NCBI GenBank assembly: GCA_964464815.1
Contig: CAYXHF010000003.1
Span: forward strand, 42,626-106,625
Direction of reading: 5' to 3'
DNA: 64,000 bases
Source of the DNA: UBA11524 sp964464815
Lineage (GTDB): Bacteria > Bacillota > Clostridia > Christensenellales > Aristaeellaceae
Under the pieces are notes generated by a model that was not told the origin of the DNA, made no database searches, and worked only from the letters and a program-made list of their open reading frames with translations. Below, in pieces: positions 25,157 through 34,389 of this stretch. The translations under genes were made by a program, and so were the position numbers. How positions within the stretch are numbered: the first letter of the stretch is position 1; each line of letters begins with the position of its first letter.

Positions 25157-27483
25157 CGCAAAAGCAGAAAAAGCGTCATGGCACGCTGACAAAGAAGCTT
25201 TTCCGCGACATGCACCGCAGCGCCATGCAGTTTCTGGCGATGTTCCTGCTCTGCGCCATGGGTACGTGGTGCTTCAGCGGTCTGGATGCAAACTGGCGCA
25301 TGCTGGAAAGATCCACGAATACGCCCATTGAACAAAGCAATCTGGCCGACTTCTGGGTCAAGGGTGCTTCGTTTTCCAAGGCGGATTTGCGCAAGCTGGA
25401 AAATATCAAGGGCGTATCGGATGCGCAGGCGCGTATAACGCTGGAAATGGATTGCCCCGATTTGGGCGAGGATGTGTCATTGATGGTGCATGGGTATGAT
25501 GGCGATATGCGCATCTGCACGCCCATTGTCCGCACTGGCACGACGATGGATGCATCCGATTTGCGCGGCTGTCTGGTGGAGGAGCAATTTGCGCAGGCGC
25601 ACCAGCTGTCCGTGGGTGATGCTATCAAGGTGTCCTACGGCGGCTTGTCCGTGTCCTTTGAGATTCGCGGAATCATCCTGTCGGGTGAATATCTGGTGAC
25701 ATCCAAGAGCATCACGCCCGACCCGGAGCATTATGGCTATCTCTATGTGAGTGCCAAGGCGCTTTCAGCCTTCCCTTTCACAGAGGTGCTGCTTAAGCTG
25801 GATGCGGATGCCGATGCGATTCGGGTGCGGGAAGACATTCTTGCTGCATGCCCGTCGTCGGTGCTGGTGGATGAGAAAACGCATTCCGGCACGGCTTCGG
25901 CGCGAAACTTTGTGAGTATGTTCCGCAGCTTGTCGTATCTGTTCCCGCTGCTGGTGTTTGCCGTGGCGGCCATGATTGTGGTGAGTACGCTGACACGCAT
26001 GATTGAGAATCAGCGCATTCAGATGGGTACACTCAAAGCACTTGGGTATCGCGACCGGCAGATTCGGCGGCATTATCTGAGCTATGCGCTGGTTCCCTCT
26101 GTGGCTGGCTCGGTGCTGGGCGTGCTGACGGGCTATGTCAGCATTCCGCGTGTGGTGTGGCCCATTGTGTCCACCAACGTCCGCTATCCGGAGCAGCTGT
26201 ATGCGCCGATTTCGGGCACGGCGTGGATGATTGCAGGCGTGTCCGTGGCGATGAGCCTGCTGATTTGCCTGTATACCTATCAGCGGGCGGCGAAGGAGAC
26301 CACGGCGAATTTGCTGCGTCCCAAGCCACCTAAGTCCGGCTCGCGTATCCTGCTGGAACGTTTGCCGCGTCTGTGGGGACGCTTCTCCTTCAATACAAAG
26401 ATGATTGTGCGCAACATCCTGCGCAATAAGGGTCGGACACTCCTGTCGCTGGTGGGTATTCTGGCATGCAACATGCTGATTATCTGCTCCTTTGGCTTGC
26501 AGGAGTCCATGAACACCTTTATCGCCGATTATTATACCCGAACGCTGCGCTATGATGTACGCGCTGATCTGGCATCGGGTCAGGGCACGACGCTGGACGG
26601 CTATCGGAAGCGCCTGGATGCCCAGACAATTGACGGCATCATGGAGCAGTCCGTGAGCATGTACACCGATGGCGACACCCGCACGTGTCTGCTGACGGTC
26701 ATGACGAATGACCAGACCTCTATCGCCATTGGCGAAGACGCATCGCTGATTTCTCTGCCGGAAAAAGGCGTGTACATCAGCACCAAGCTGGCAAAAACGG
26801 TGCATGTCGGGATTGGAGATACGATTACGCTGCGTCTGCCGGGCGATGTCGATGCGATTACCGTGGCCATAGCAGGATTGGCCGATACAGATATTGGACA
26901 GGGCTTGTTCATGAGCAAGCAGGCGTGGGAATCACTGCGCAAGGGTGATTTCCGGATGACTTCCCTGCTGCTGACGAAGCCGACTGCCTTGACGGAGCAT
27001 TTGCTGGCGGAAATGGATGAGGTGACGACGCTCCTCTATCCGGCGAAGCAGCTGGTGGAAATGGCCAGTATCATGGACTCCACCACAGCGGCTTTCACGA
27101 TTTTGAGCGTGGCGGCATTGGCGCTGGCGTTTATTATCTGCTACAACATGGGACTGATGAATTTCACGGAAAGAACACGCGATTATGCGACGCTCAAGGT
27201 GTTGGGCTATCACCAGAAGGAAATTCGCGGCCTGATGCTGCGGGAAAATCACTATGTATCGCTGCTGGGTGTGCTGCTTGGTATTCCACCGGGATTCCTG
27301 ATTACAACGATTATCCTGAAAATGTGCGAATACGATAACATGGTGTTCCCGACGCATATCACCTTCTGGTCGGTTGCGGGTGCGTGCATTGTGACGTATG
27401 TATTTGCACTGATGATTCAGTGTCTGCTGACGCGGAAGGTGCGTTCCATCGACATGGTGGAGGCACTCAAGAGTGTGGAATAA
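25150..27483 (+). CDS. ABC transporter permease with two FtsX domains
   Basis: 777 aa. One N-terminal membrane helix (MFLLCAMGTWCFSGLD, about residues 28-50), a large extracellular domain (about 55-240), three helices around 255-380 (first FtsX domain), a second extracellular domain (about 440-640), and three final helices (second FtsX domain). It is coupled to the ATPase gene by a 7-bp overlap and followed by an adaptor gene. Substrate unknown: a lipoprotein, peptide or antibiotic are the family options. Confidence 0.92.
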   Translation: MVTQKQKKRHGTLTKKLFRDMHRSAMQFLAMFLLCAMGTWCFSGLDANWRMLERSTNTPIEQSNLADFWVKGASFSKADLRKLENIKGVSDAQARITLEMDCPDLGEDVSLMVHGYDGDMRICTPIVRTGTTMDASDLRGCLVEEQFAQAHQLSVGDAIKVSYGGLSVSFEIRGIILSGEYLVTSKSITPDPEHYGYLYVSAKALSAFPFTEVLLKLDADADAIRVREDILAACPSSVLVDEKTHSGTASARNFVSMFRSLSYLFPLLVFAVAAMIVVSTLTRMIENQRIQMGTLKALGYRDRQIRRHYLSYALVPSVAGSVLGVLTGYVSIPRVVWPIVSTNVRYPEQLYAPISGTAWMIAGVSVAMSLLICLYTYQRAAKETTANLLRPKPPKSGSRILLERLPRLWGRFSFNTKMIVRNILRNKGRTLLSLVGILACNMLIICSFGLQESMNTFIADYYTRTLRYDVRADLASGQGTTLDGYRKRLDAQTIDGIMEQSVSMYTDGDTRTCLLTVMTNDQTSIAIGEDASLISLPEKGVYISTKLAKTVHVGIGDTITLRLPGDVDAITVAIAGLADTDIGQGLFMSKQAWESLRKGDFRMTSLLLTKPTALTEHLLAEMDEVTTLLYPAKQLVEMASIMDSTTAAFTILSVAALALAFIICYNMGLMNFTERTRDYATLKVLGYHQKEIRGLMLRENHYVSLLGVLLGIPPGFLITTIILKMCEYDNMVFPTHITFWSVAGACIVTYVFALMIQCLLTRKVRSIDMVEALKSVE

Positions 27484-27506
27484 TACAAACGAAAGGACGA
27501 TTGACG

Positions 27507-28568
27507 ATGAAGAAATTCTGTGCGATGCTGCTGCTATTGACCCTGTGCGTCATGTGTGCACAGGCGGATGCGAACGACTTGACGAACTGCGCTGTAGCGA
27601 ACGGCGCGGTGAGCGCTGTCAAGCATGTGGACATTCTGGCTCCGTATTCGGGCACACTTATGCCCTTTGACTGGGAGGCTGGCGATCTGGTGAATGCAGG
27701 TCAGACGCTCTTTACCATGCGGACGACCACGATTTACGCCACGGAAAGCGCTTGGGTGAAGGCTATCTACTGCGAGGAGGGCGATGACGCAACGGCGGTG
27801 ATGGCGCGCTATGGCGGCCTGATTGGCATGCAGCCGGAGTCGGAATTCACCATTGCGGCCAGCACGGCCACGGCCTATGACGACCGCGAGAACCGCATTG
27901 TGGACGTGGGTGAAATCCTGCATTTTCGTTCCAGCAAGGCAAACCATTCGGTAGGCACGGGCCGCGTGACGTATGTGAACGGCACTGACTATCTGGTGGA
28001 GGTGCTCACGGGCGATTTTGAGCCGGGTGAATCCTTCTCCCTGTTCCGCAGCAAGAATCGTGCGCAGACGGATCTTGTTGGTCGCGGCATGGTGAACCGT
28101 CGCGAAACGCTGATGGCCGCCGGTCAGGGCCGTGTGGCGAAGGTGCTGGTGAAGGAAGGCGACTATGTGGAAAACGGCACGCCACTCCTCACCCTGATGC
28201 CGACGGCCACTACGCCTGATGCATCGCCGGAGGTTGTGGCGGCGCAGAACGGTGTGCTGGGTCAGGTGGCGGTCATGCCGGGCCAGCAGGTATACGAAGG
28301 TCAGGTGCTGTGCCGTCTGCTGCTGGTGGACGAGCTGGAGGTGCTGGCGCAGGTCGATGAGGTGGATCTTGGCGACCTGTATGTGGGCGACAAGGTGTCC
28401 ATCACGCTGGATATGAATGCGGATAATGTCATGACCGGCACGGTCACGGAAATCAGCCATGTCGGTGCAACGGTGCAGAACGCGGCGTACTTCACCGTAC
28501 ATGTACAGCTGCCGACGAATCAGGCACTGATTGGCGCAAGCGCATCGGTCTATATTCCGAAGAAATAA
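27507..28568 (+). CDS. Secreted HlyD/MacA-type adaptor of the ABC system
   Basis: 353 aa with an N-terminal signal (MKKFCAMLLLLTLCVMCAQA). Two biotinyl-lipoyl-like half motifs are visible: APYSGTLMPFDWEAGDLVNAGQTLF (residues about 35-60) and AAGQGRVAKVLVKEGDYVENGTPLLTL (about 205-230). The C-terminal beta-barrel with QVDEVDLGDLYVGDKVSITLD is typical of periplasmic adaptor proteins. There is no long alpha-hairpin, as usual in Gram-positive versions. It starts 23 bp after the permease. Confidence 0.85.
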   Translation: MKKFCAMLLLLTLCVMCAQADANDLTNCAVANGAVSAVKHVDILAPYSGTLMPFDWEAGDLVNAGQTLFTMRTTTIYATESAWVKAIYCEEGDDATAVMARYGGLIGMQPESEFTIAASTATAYDDRENRIVDVGEILHFRSSKANHSVGTGRVTYVNGTDYLVEVLTGDFEPGESFSLFRSKNRAQTDLVGRGMVNRRETLMAAGQGRVAKVLVKEGDYVENGTPLLTLMPTATTPDASPEVVAAQNGVLGQVAVMPGQQVYEGQVLCRLLLVDELEVLAQVDEVDLGDLYVGDKVSITLDMNADNVMTGTVTEISHVGATVQNAAYFTVHVQLPTNQALIGASASVYIPKK

Positions 28569-28582
28569 CCAGTTGACAATCA

Positions 28583-28624
28583 AAAACCCCTGCGCATTTC
28601 CGAAATCCGGAGAAGCGCAGGGGG
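28583..28624 (-). terminator. Terminator of radC
   Basis: CCCCTGCGC and GCGCAGGGG form a 9-bp stem. On the minus strand it is followed by TTTTTGATTG and lies just after the radC stop. Confidence 0.85.
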
Positions 28625-28630
28625 CAAAAA

Positions 28631-29359
28631 TCAAGGATTGCCACAAGCAGTCATGATGGCCTTGGTTACATTGGCGGGTGGCAGCATGTCGCTGTGCTGG
28701 CCCATGCTGTAGGTGGTGTTTCCGGCGACAATCACGTGATCAAGCACGACAATCTCCATGGCTTCCAGCACCTGCTGTAAAAAGCGTGTGGTGCGGATGT
28801 CCTCTGTAGACGGCTGGGCAAGACCACCGGGATGATTGTGGCAGAAAATCACGCTGTGCGCGTTACAGGTCAGGATGGCCTCCACAATGAGGCGCGGATA
28901 GGCGGTCAGGGCCGTCAGTGTGCCCTCTGTGACCTTGCGGCTACAAATGATGGAGCCGTCCGCGGAAAGGCAAATGACGTGGAATTCCTCATGGCGCAGA
29001 CCGGCCATCAGCGCACGGCAATAATTCGTGACATCGCGATAGGAGTCAATGCGGATGCGCGTGCGGGTCTGCTCCTCGGTGTAGCGGCGGAACAGCGGCA
29101 GAATCATGGAAAGCAGCGTTGCACTTTCCTCGCCAATGCCGTGAACGCTCATCAGCTGCTCCGGAGATGCCTCCAAAACGCCACCCAGCGATCCGAACAC
29201 ATCCACCAGCGCATGCGCGGTGCCGTTCACATCGCCGCGTGCGTGGCAATAAAAAAGAAGCAGCTCAATGATTTCGTGCGAAGAAAAGCCGTCCAAGCCG
29301 TTTTGCCGATACCGTTCACGCATGCGCTTGCGATGACCATCGTGTGATGTTGCAGCCAT
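28631..29359 (-). CDS. radC: RadC family protein (JAB/MPN metalloprotease fold)
   Basis: 242 aa UPF0758 protein. A helix-hairpin-helix-like N-terminal half (FSSHEIIELLLFY, VHGIGEESA) precedes a JAMM domain with FCHNHPGG and the following S-x7-D (PSTEDIRTT). The repair role first claimed for RadC is doubtful; the JAMM site suggests a hydrolase. Start ATG 29359 after CAGGGG. Confidence 0.9.
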   Translation of the reverse strand: MAATSHDGHRKRMRERYRQNGLDGFSSHEIIELLLFYCHARGDVNGTAHALVDVFGSLGGVLEASPEQLMSVHGIGEESATLLSMILPLFRRYTEEQTRTRIRIDSYRDVTNYCRALMAGLRHEEFHVICLSADGSIICSRKVTEGTLTALTAYPRLIVEAILTCNAHSVIFCHNHPGGLAQPSTEDIRTTRFLQQVLEAMEIVVLDHVIVAGNTTYSMGQHSDMLPPANVTKAIMTACGNP

Positions 29360-29394
29360 GGAATTCCCCTGCCTTTGCATTGGAGTATGTTCCT

Positions 29395-29423
29395 ATTGTA
29401 GCGCATTTTGGAACGATGCGCAA
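29395..29423 (-). promoter_or_regulatory. Promoter of radC
   Basis: Minus-strand TTGCGC (29418-29423) and TACAAT (29395-29400), 17-bp spacer. Confidence 0.6.
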
Positions 29424-29502
29424 GTACATGATGGCATGGGAGCGCTTCTTTTCCCGCAAGACAGCGGAAAAGCGGCAGCTGGAAATGGAAGGATAGACGA
29501 GC

Positions 29503-30393
29503 ATGTATCTGTTTAATCCCACGGTATCTGTGATTGTCCCGGTCTATCAGGCACAGGAGACGCTTTGCCGCTGTGTGGACAGCATTTTGAAGCAGTCCTT
29601 CAAGGATTTGGAGCTGATTCTGGTGGACGATGGCAGTCGGGATGACTCGCCAGCCATCTGCGATTTGTATGCCCAGCGGGATGGCCGTGTGCGTGTCATT
29701 CATAAAGCCAATAGTGGCGTGTCTGATACGCGGAACTGCGGCATTGCAGCGGCTGCGGGCGAATATATCCAGTTTGTGGATAGTGACGACTGGCTTTCGC
29801 CTGACGCGACGGAGCAGCTGGTGGCGGCGGCACAGCGGTATCAGGCAGATTTGGTCGTGGCGGATTTCTTCCGTGTATCAGGAAATCTGGTGGCAAAAAA
29901 GCATCGCGAAATGCCGGAAAATCCCCTATCCTGTAAGCAATATGCGCAGATTATGATGAAGGAACCAGCCAGCTTCTACATTGGCGTGCTTTGGAACAAA
30001 CTGTACCGCCGGGAAATCATGGTGCAGCAAGAAATGAAGATGAATCCCGAACTTCGCATTTGTGAAGACCTGCTGTTCAATTTGGAATATCTGCGCTTTG
30101 TCAAAACCGTGGCAACGGTTGATGTGCCGGTATATTACTATGTGCGGACGGCAAATTCGCTGGTGGCGCGGGCTGACGCAATGTCTACCCTGCGCGTGCG
30201 CACGGCGGCGTTTCAGGAATACAAGCAATTCTATCTGGATGTGCTGGATGAAAAGGAATACCAGAAGGTGCGCCGGAAGGTCTACCGCTTCCTGCTGGAT
30301 GTGGCGACCGATGGCATGGTGCTGCCGCGCCCGGCGCCCAATACGCGCAGTCTGAAGCCTATGGACGTGCCAGATAAAGACTGGCCAGAATAA
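29503..30393 (+). CDS. Glycosyltransferase family 2
   Basis: 296 aa GT-A fold enzyme. It has VSVIVPVYQAQETL at residues 8-22, the nucleotide-binding DDGSRDDS, HKANSGVSDTRNCGI, and the DxD-type metal motif DSDDWLSPD near residue 90. No membrane segments. It stands alone between radC and a MATE pump, so its acceptor (cell-wall polymer, exopolysaccharide or teichoic acid decoration) cannot be told. Confidence 0.88.
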   Translation: MYLFNPTVSVIVPVYQAQETLCRCVDSILKQSFKDLELILVDDGSRDDSPAICDLYAQRDGRVRVIHKANSGVSDTRNCGIAAAAGEYIQFVDSDDWLSPDATEQLVAAAQRYQADLVVADFFRVSGNLVAKKHREMPENPLSCKQYAQIMMKEPASFYIGVLWNKLYRREIMVQQEMKMNPELRICEDLLFNLEYLRFVKTVATVDVPVYYYVRTANSLVARADAMSTLRVRTAAFQEYKQFYLDVLDEKEYQKVRRKVYRFLLDVATDGMVLPRPAPNTRSLKPMDVPDKDWPE

Positions 30394-30401
30394 AGCCAAC
30401 A

Positions 30402-30450
30402 GAAAAGCCGCCATTTCAGCGAAAACACAGGCTGAAACGGCGGCTTTTTC
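30402..30450. terminator. Bidirectional terminator between the glycosyltransferase and MATE genes
   Basis: A near-perfect 19-bp stem (GAAAAGCCGCC... with ...GGCGGCTTTTTC) around a 10-nt loop, between convergent genes. Confidence 0.9.
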
Positions 30451-30461
30451 TTGCAATGGAA

Positions 30462-31844
30462 TTATCGTATCGCGCGACGGTCGTAGGCATGCACCCAATC
30501 GACCGCGAAATAGTAGATGGTAAAGATGATAGAGGATAGCGACCACGTCAGCGGATACGCCCACGAAATCGTGGTCAGCACCGGCGCAACCGGCACAACG
30601 AGCGTGATGTAGGTTACGCGAATCACGCACCAGCAGCAGAGCATGACGACCATCGGAATCACGGAGCGTCCCGCACCGCGCATCACGGCGGCCATGGCAT
30701 GAGACAGCGCCAGCAGGAAGTAGAACAGCGTCATCGTGCGCGCGTGCATGGTGCCAAGGCGGATGACCTCCTGTACCTCGGCAGGGTCGCTGGACTGCAC
30801 AAACAGTGCAATCAGTGTGGGAATCAGCAGATAAATCAGCACGCCGACACATTCGGCCAAAAGAACACACGCCAGAATGCCGAAGCGCGCACCCTTCTTT
30901 GCACGGTCGTACTGCTTTGCGCCAAGGTTCTGGCCGATGAAGGTCGTCAGCGCCATGGTAAAGCTGGTGATAGGCAAAAAGCCGAAGCCTTCAATCTTGG
31001 AATAGGCCGCGCAGCCTGCCTGCGCCAATGCACCGAAGTCGTTGATGTTCTTCTGCACCACCACGTTCGCCAGCGCAATCACCGCGTTTTGCAGACCGGA
31101 CGGAATGCCCATGTACAGTACTTCCTTGAGCATTGTCCAGCGGAAACGAATTTTTCGCAGCACAATCTGATAAGATTCAGTGGCGTGGGACAATTTCCAG
31201 ATGCCCAGGATGGCGCTGACGGCCTGAGAAATGACGGTAGCAAAGGCTGCACCGCCAACGCCCATGCCGAAGGCACCCACAAACAGCAGATCCAGCACAA
31301 CATTGAGCAGTGCAGAAATAATCAGGAAGTACAGTGGGTGGCGACTATCGCCGACCGCCTGAAAAATGCCATTGGCGGCATTATACAGCACGACGAAGAT
31401 GACGCCGGAGAAATAAACGCGGAAATATGCAATGGAATTCGGCAATACATTCTCTGGCGTATTCATCCAGCGCAGAATCGTTGGCGTCATGGACACACCC
31501 ACGAAGGTCAGGAACAGTCCGGCAATCAAAGCGAACGCCAACGTAGTATGCACCGCGCGGGACACGTTTTCGTGATCCTTTGCGCCCCAATACCGGCTGA
31601 TAACGACACCGGCACCGATGAAAATGCCCTGAAAAAAGCCAATGAGCATGAAAATCAGGTTGCCGGATGAACCGACCGCCGCCATGGCATCCGTGCCCAG
31701 AACATTGCCGACCACATACGTATCGGCGACGTTATAAAACTGTTGGAACAGATTGCCCAGAAAAACCGGAATCGCAAAGCGCACCATCTGCTTCCAAATG
31801 GAGCCCTGCGTCATGTTTGATGCGTGTGACAATTGCTTTGCCAT
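30462..31844 (-). CDS. MATE family efflux transporter
   Basis: 460 aa with twelve predicted membrane helices. It begins with FAIPVFLGNLFQQFYNVADTYVVGNVLG, the signature of DinF/NorM-type MATE exporters. These couple export of cationic drugs or metabolites to H+ or Na+ entry in the cytoplasmic membrane. AAGGAGTG precedes the ATG by 12 nt. Single gene with its own promoter. Confidence 0.92.
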   Translation of the reverse strand: MAKQLSHASNMTQGSIWKQMVRFAIPVFLGNLFQQFYNVADTYVVGNVLGTDAMAAVGSSGNLIFMLIGFFQGIFIGAGVVISRYWGAKDHENVSRAVHTTLAFALIAGLFLTFVGVSMTPTILRWMNTPENVLPNSIAYFRVYFSGVIFVVLYNAANGIFQAVGDSRHPLYFLIISALLNVVLDLLFVGAFGMGVGGAAFATVISQAVSAILGIWKLSHATESYQIVLRKIRFRWTMLKEVLYMGIPSGLQNAVIALANVVVQKNINDFGALAQAGCAAYSKIEGFGFLPITSFTMALTTFIGQNLGAKQYDRAKKGARFGILACVLLAECVGVLIYLLIPTLIALFVQSSDPAEVQEVIRLGTMHARTMTLFYFLLALSHAMAAVMRGAGRSVIPMVVMLCCWCVIRVTYITLVVPVAPVLTTISWAYPLTWSLSSIIFTIYYFAVDWVHAYDRRAIR

Positions 31845-31881
31845 TGGTATGATTCACTCCTTGCTTAGTGGAACACAGCAC

Positions 31882-31909
31882 ATCATATCACGTTTTGCCG
31901 GGAAGTCAA
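31882..31909 (-). promoter_or_regulatory. Promoter of the MATE gene
   Basis: Minus-strand TTGACT (31904-31909) and TATGAT (31882-31887), 16-bp spacer. Confidence 0.6.
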
Positions 31910-31971
31910 TGGCAGAAGTGAAAATGTTGAACGCGGAGCAAAAAACAACTTTGTAAAATTTCTTATAAGGG

Positions 31972-32000
31972 TTGCCACGGAGGAAAAAACATGATATGAT
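31972..32000 (+). promoter_or_regulatory. Promoter of the DUF368 gene
   Basis: TTGCCA (31972-31977) and TATGAT (31995-32000), 17-bp spacer. Confidence 0.6.
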
Positions 32001-32048
32001 GGAACAGGATTGGGTAATCCTTTCCAATTAAAAGGAGTGTGCAACGCA

Positions 32049-32939
32049 ATGAAGTATTTTCTTGACATTCTCAAGGGCATGGTGATTGGCCTGGCCAATA
32101 TCATTCCCGGCGTATCTGGTGGCACGATGATGGTGTCCATGGGTATCTATGATACGCTGATTTACTGCATTACGCATCTATTCAAGCAGTTTAAGAAGTC
32201 CGTGATGACGCTGTTGCCTTTTGTGATTGGCATGGTGGTGGCGCTGGCGGTTCTCTCCAGCGTGATTACCTGGGCACTGACGGATGATTTTGCTTCTCTG
32301 CCGACCAACACGCTCTTCATCGGTCTGATTCTGGGCGGTCTGCCGGAAATTGCCAAGCAGCTCAAGGGCAGCAAAAAGAAGGATTTTGTCATTGGCGGCG
32401 TGCTGTTTGTGCTGTTCTTCGCGCTTATTATCTTCATGGCGACGCTCAAGGAAACGCAGGATACCGGCGTGATGATTTCTCTGAATGTGCTGGAAATTGT
32501 GAAGCTGGTTCTGCTGGGCTGCATTGCCTCGGCAACGATGGTGATTCCGGGTGTTTCCGGTTCGATGATGCTGATGCTGCTGGGCTACTACTACCCGGTC
32601 ATTAACGCTATCTCGAATCTGGTGAGCGCGCTGGTGGCGATGGACAGTGCGGCCATCCTGTACAACATCGGCATTCTCCTGCCCTTCGGCATCGGCGTTG
32701 TGCTTGGCATTTTCGCGGTTGCGAAGATCATCGAGGTGCTGCTGGCCAAGTGCAAGTGCATCACCTACTGCGCGATTCTGGGCCTTGTGGCGGCGTCTCC
32801 GTTTGCCATCCTGATGGGCCTGAACGTGCCGGGCTTCAATCTGCTGCAGATTGTGGTCAGCGTGGTGACGTTCGTTGCTGGCTTCCTGGTTGCGTGGCTG
32901 CTGGCGAAGAAGGAAGAAACGCCTGCTGAAAAGGCGTAA
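32049..32939 (+). CDS. DUF368 protein, probable undecaprenyl-phosphate flippase (PopT family)
   Basis: 296 aa polytopic membrane protein. It holds two copies of the family motif: GLANIIPGVSGGTMM near residue 17 and ATMVIPGVSGSMMLMLLGYYYP near residue 162, in the inverted-repeat arrangement typical of DUF368. DUF368 and DedA proteins have been shown to recycle the C55 lipid carrier used in wall and polymer synthesis. The ATG at 32049 is preceded by AAGGAGTG; the longer frame from 32010 lies in the leader. Confidence 0.88.
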   Translation: MKYFLDILKGMVIGLANIIPGVSGGTMMVSMGIYDTLIYCITHLFKQFKKSVMTLLPFVIGMVVALAVLSSVITWALTDDFASLPTNTLFIGLILGGLPEIAKQLKGSKKKDFVIGGVLFVLFFALIIFMATLKETQDTGVMISLNVLEIVKLVLLGCIASATMVIPGVSGSMMLMLLGYYYPVINAISNLVSALVAMDSAAILYNIGILLPFGIGVVLGIFAVAKIIEVLLAKCKCITYCAILGLVAASPFAILMGLNVPGFNLLQIVVSVVTFVAGFLVAWLLAKKEETPAEKA

Positions 32940-32952
32940 AGCATCCTGACAG

Positions 32953-32998
32953 AAAAAAGCTTCTTGCCCGGAGAAATCCGTGAGCAAGAAGCTTTTTT
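32953..32998. terminator. Bidirectional terminator between the DUF368 and CorA genes
   Basis: Perfect 15-bp stem AAAAAAGCTTCTTGC (32953-32967) and GCAAGAAGCTTTTTT (32984-32998). Confidence 0.92.
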
Positions 32999-33010
32999 GA
33001 TTGCCGATTA

Positions 33011-33949
33011 TTAGAACATGTTTTTTTTGCGCATAATGACAAACGCCAGCAGCGTCAGCAAAACGGAAATGGCGCAGACCGCGGCAAAGCCCCATGCCTG
33101 CCCTTCAAATGGCACAGGCACGTTGATGCCCCAAATGGTCATAACCAGGGTCGGCACGGCGAAGAGCACCGTCAAGGCCGTCAGCACCTTCATGGTGATG
33201 TTCAGGTTGTTGTTGATGATGGAAGCAAAGGCGTCGGTGGTGTTGCTCATAATGTCGCGGTAAATCGAGCACATCTCCATGGCCTGCTTGTTTTCGATGA
33301 TGACGTCCTCCAGCAAATCCGTGTCCTCGGGATAGCGCTTCAGGATGTCCTGACGCATCAGGCGCTCCATGACCAGTGCGTTGCCCTTCAGAGATGTGTT
33401 GAAGTAAACCAGAGACTTTTCCAGCTTCATCATTTGCAGCAGCTCCTGATTGCGGCTGGTATGCTCCAGCTTTTCCTGAATGTGCTGGCTGGTCTTGTCA
33501 ATTTGCTTCAGATAGGACAGGAAGCGGCCAGCGTTGCGCTGAAGAATCTGCAAGATGAAGCGGGTTCGCTTGAATGTCCAGAAATTGCGGATGCGCTCCT
33601 CGGTGAAATCGTTGATGATGGGCGTATCGCGGGTGCAGACGGTGATAATCACCTCATCGCACAGCACAATGCCGAGCGGGATAGTGCTGTAGACGTAGCC
33701 CGTGCCTTCCGTATCGACGTAGGGAATGTCCACGATAATCAGCGTCTGCTGCTTGTCGGGGTCATAATCAATACGTGCCGATTCCTCCTCGTCCAGTGCG
33801 GCCGGAAGAAACGTCGGGTCGAGGTGAAAGCGCGTGGTCAGGCCATCTACTTCCTCCTTGGTCGGGCTTTGCAGATGCACCCACACGCCCTTTTCCAGCG
33901 TGGTGCATTCCGTCAGATGATCCTCAACTGTTTTGAAGATTCTTCTCAT
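33011..33949 (-). CDS. CorA family divalent cation transporter
   Basis: 312 aa. An alpha/beta cytoplasmic domain (residues 1-130) and a long stalk helix (to about 245) precede two C-terminal membrane helices. The pore motif is WGINVP (near residue 285) where Mg2+-selective CorA has GMN. GIN is seen in ZntB-like and other divergent members, so the ion could be Mg2+, Co2+ or Zn2+. The start is the ATG at 33949; an extended reading to 34048 runs through the structured leader. Confidence 0.88.
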   Translation of the reverse strand: MRRIFKTVEDHLTECTTLEKGVWVHLQSPTKEEVDGLTTRFHLDPTFLPAALDEEESARIDYDPDKQQTLIIVDIPYVDTEGTGYVYSTIPLGIVLCDEVIITVCTRDTPIINDFTEERIRNFWTFKRTRFILQILQRNAGRFLSYLKQIDKTSQHIQEKLEHTSRNQELLQMMKLEKSLVYFNTSLKGNALVMERLMRQDILKRYPEDTDLLEDVIIENKQAMEMCSIYRDIMSNTTDAFASIINNNLNITMKVLTALTVLFAVPTLVMTIWGINVPVPFEGQAWGFAAVCAISVLLTLLAFVIMRKKNMF

Positions 33950-33954
33950 GATAT

Positions 33955-34140
33955 GCTGCGTCCTTTCCTTACTATATAACATCATCGGGACAGCAGCGCT
34001 TTTCCTTTTCAGCGATTCATTCGCTTCGGGAGCGCTGCCGAAAGACAATTGGTACTGTTGTACGGATCACCGTCCATGCGGTCAGACACTCCTTTCTGTC
34101 AAACGCAGCGGCGATGGGATGGAAGCCGCTTGTTATGGCA
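33955..34140 (-). promoter_or_regulatory. Long structured 5' leader of the CorA gene
   Basis: From the predicted start of transcription (about 34140) to the ATG there are some 190 nt with several hairpins: AGCGGC/GCCGCT, ACCG/CGGT, and CAGCGCT/AGCGCTG enclosing AGCGA/TCGCT. No U run follows the last stem, so regulation, if any, would be at translation. It does not show the M-box (ykoK) or yybP-ykoY cores that I know. With this leader, the 440-bp gap 33950-34389 holds only the two divergent promoters. Confidence 0.45.
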
Positions 34141-34146
34141 GTATCT

Positions 34147-34175
34147 ATCTTACGCCCATTTTTCCCAATTGTCAA
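34147..34175 (-). promoter_or_regulatory. Promoter of the CorA gene
   Basis: Minus-strand perfect TTGACA (34170-34175) and TAAGAT (34147-34152), 17-bp spacer. Confidence 0.75.
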
Positions 34176-34298
34176 CGGGTTTTACAGGAAGTTTCTTACC
34201 TCGAGTAGCTTGTTTTGGAAAGATAAAAAATGCTTTGCATCATTCGCAACGTGTTTGAAGGAGAAAAATTAGAAAAACTGACGAATTTGCAAAAAAAT

Positions 34299-34327
34299 TT
34301 GTTTAGTGTATGGCTTTTTGATAAAAT
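34299..34327 (+). promoter_or_regulatory. Promoter of the RDD gene
   Basis: TTGTTT (34299-34304) and TAAAAT (34322-34327), 17-bp spacer, in an AT-rich stretch. A second TATAAT at 34333-34338 lacks a good -35. Confidence 0.6.
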
Positions 34328-34389
34328 ATCAGTATAATAGAAAGAGGAAACTGTACTTATACTGTTTTTTTGCAGGAGGTTTTTCACCT

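Noticed and set aside
29415..29495. Possible 26-codon ORF before the glycosyltransferase
   Set aside because: It overlaps the radC promoter, has only a weak ribosome site and no recognisable sequence.
33955..34140. CorA leader considered as an M-box or Mn riboswitch
   Set aside because: The conserved core sequences of those classes are not present by eye.
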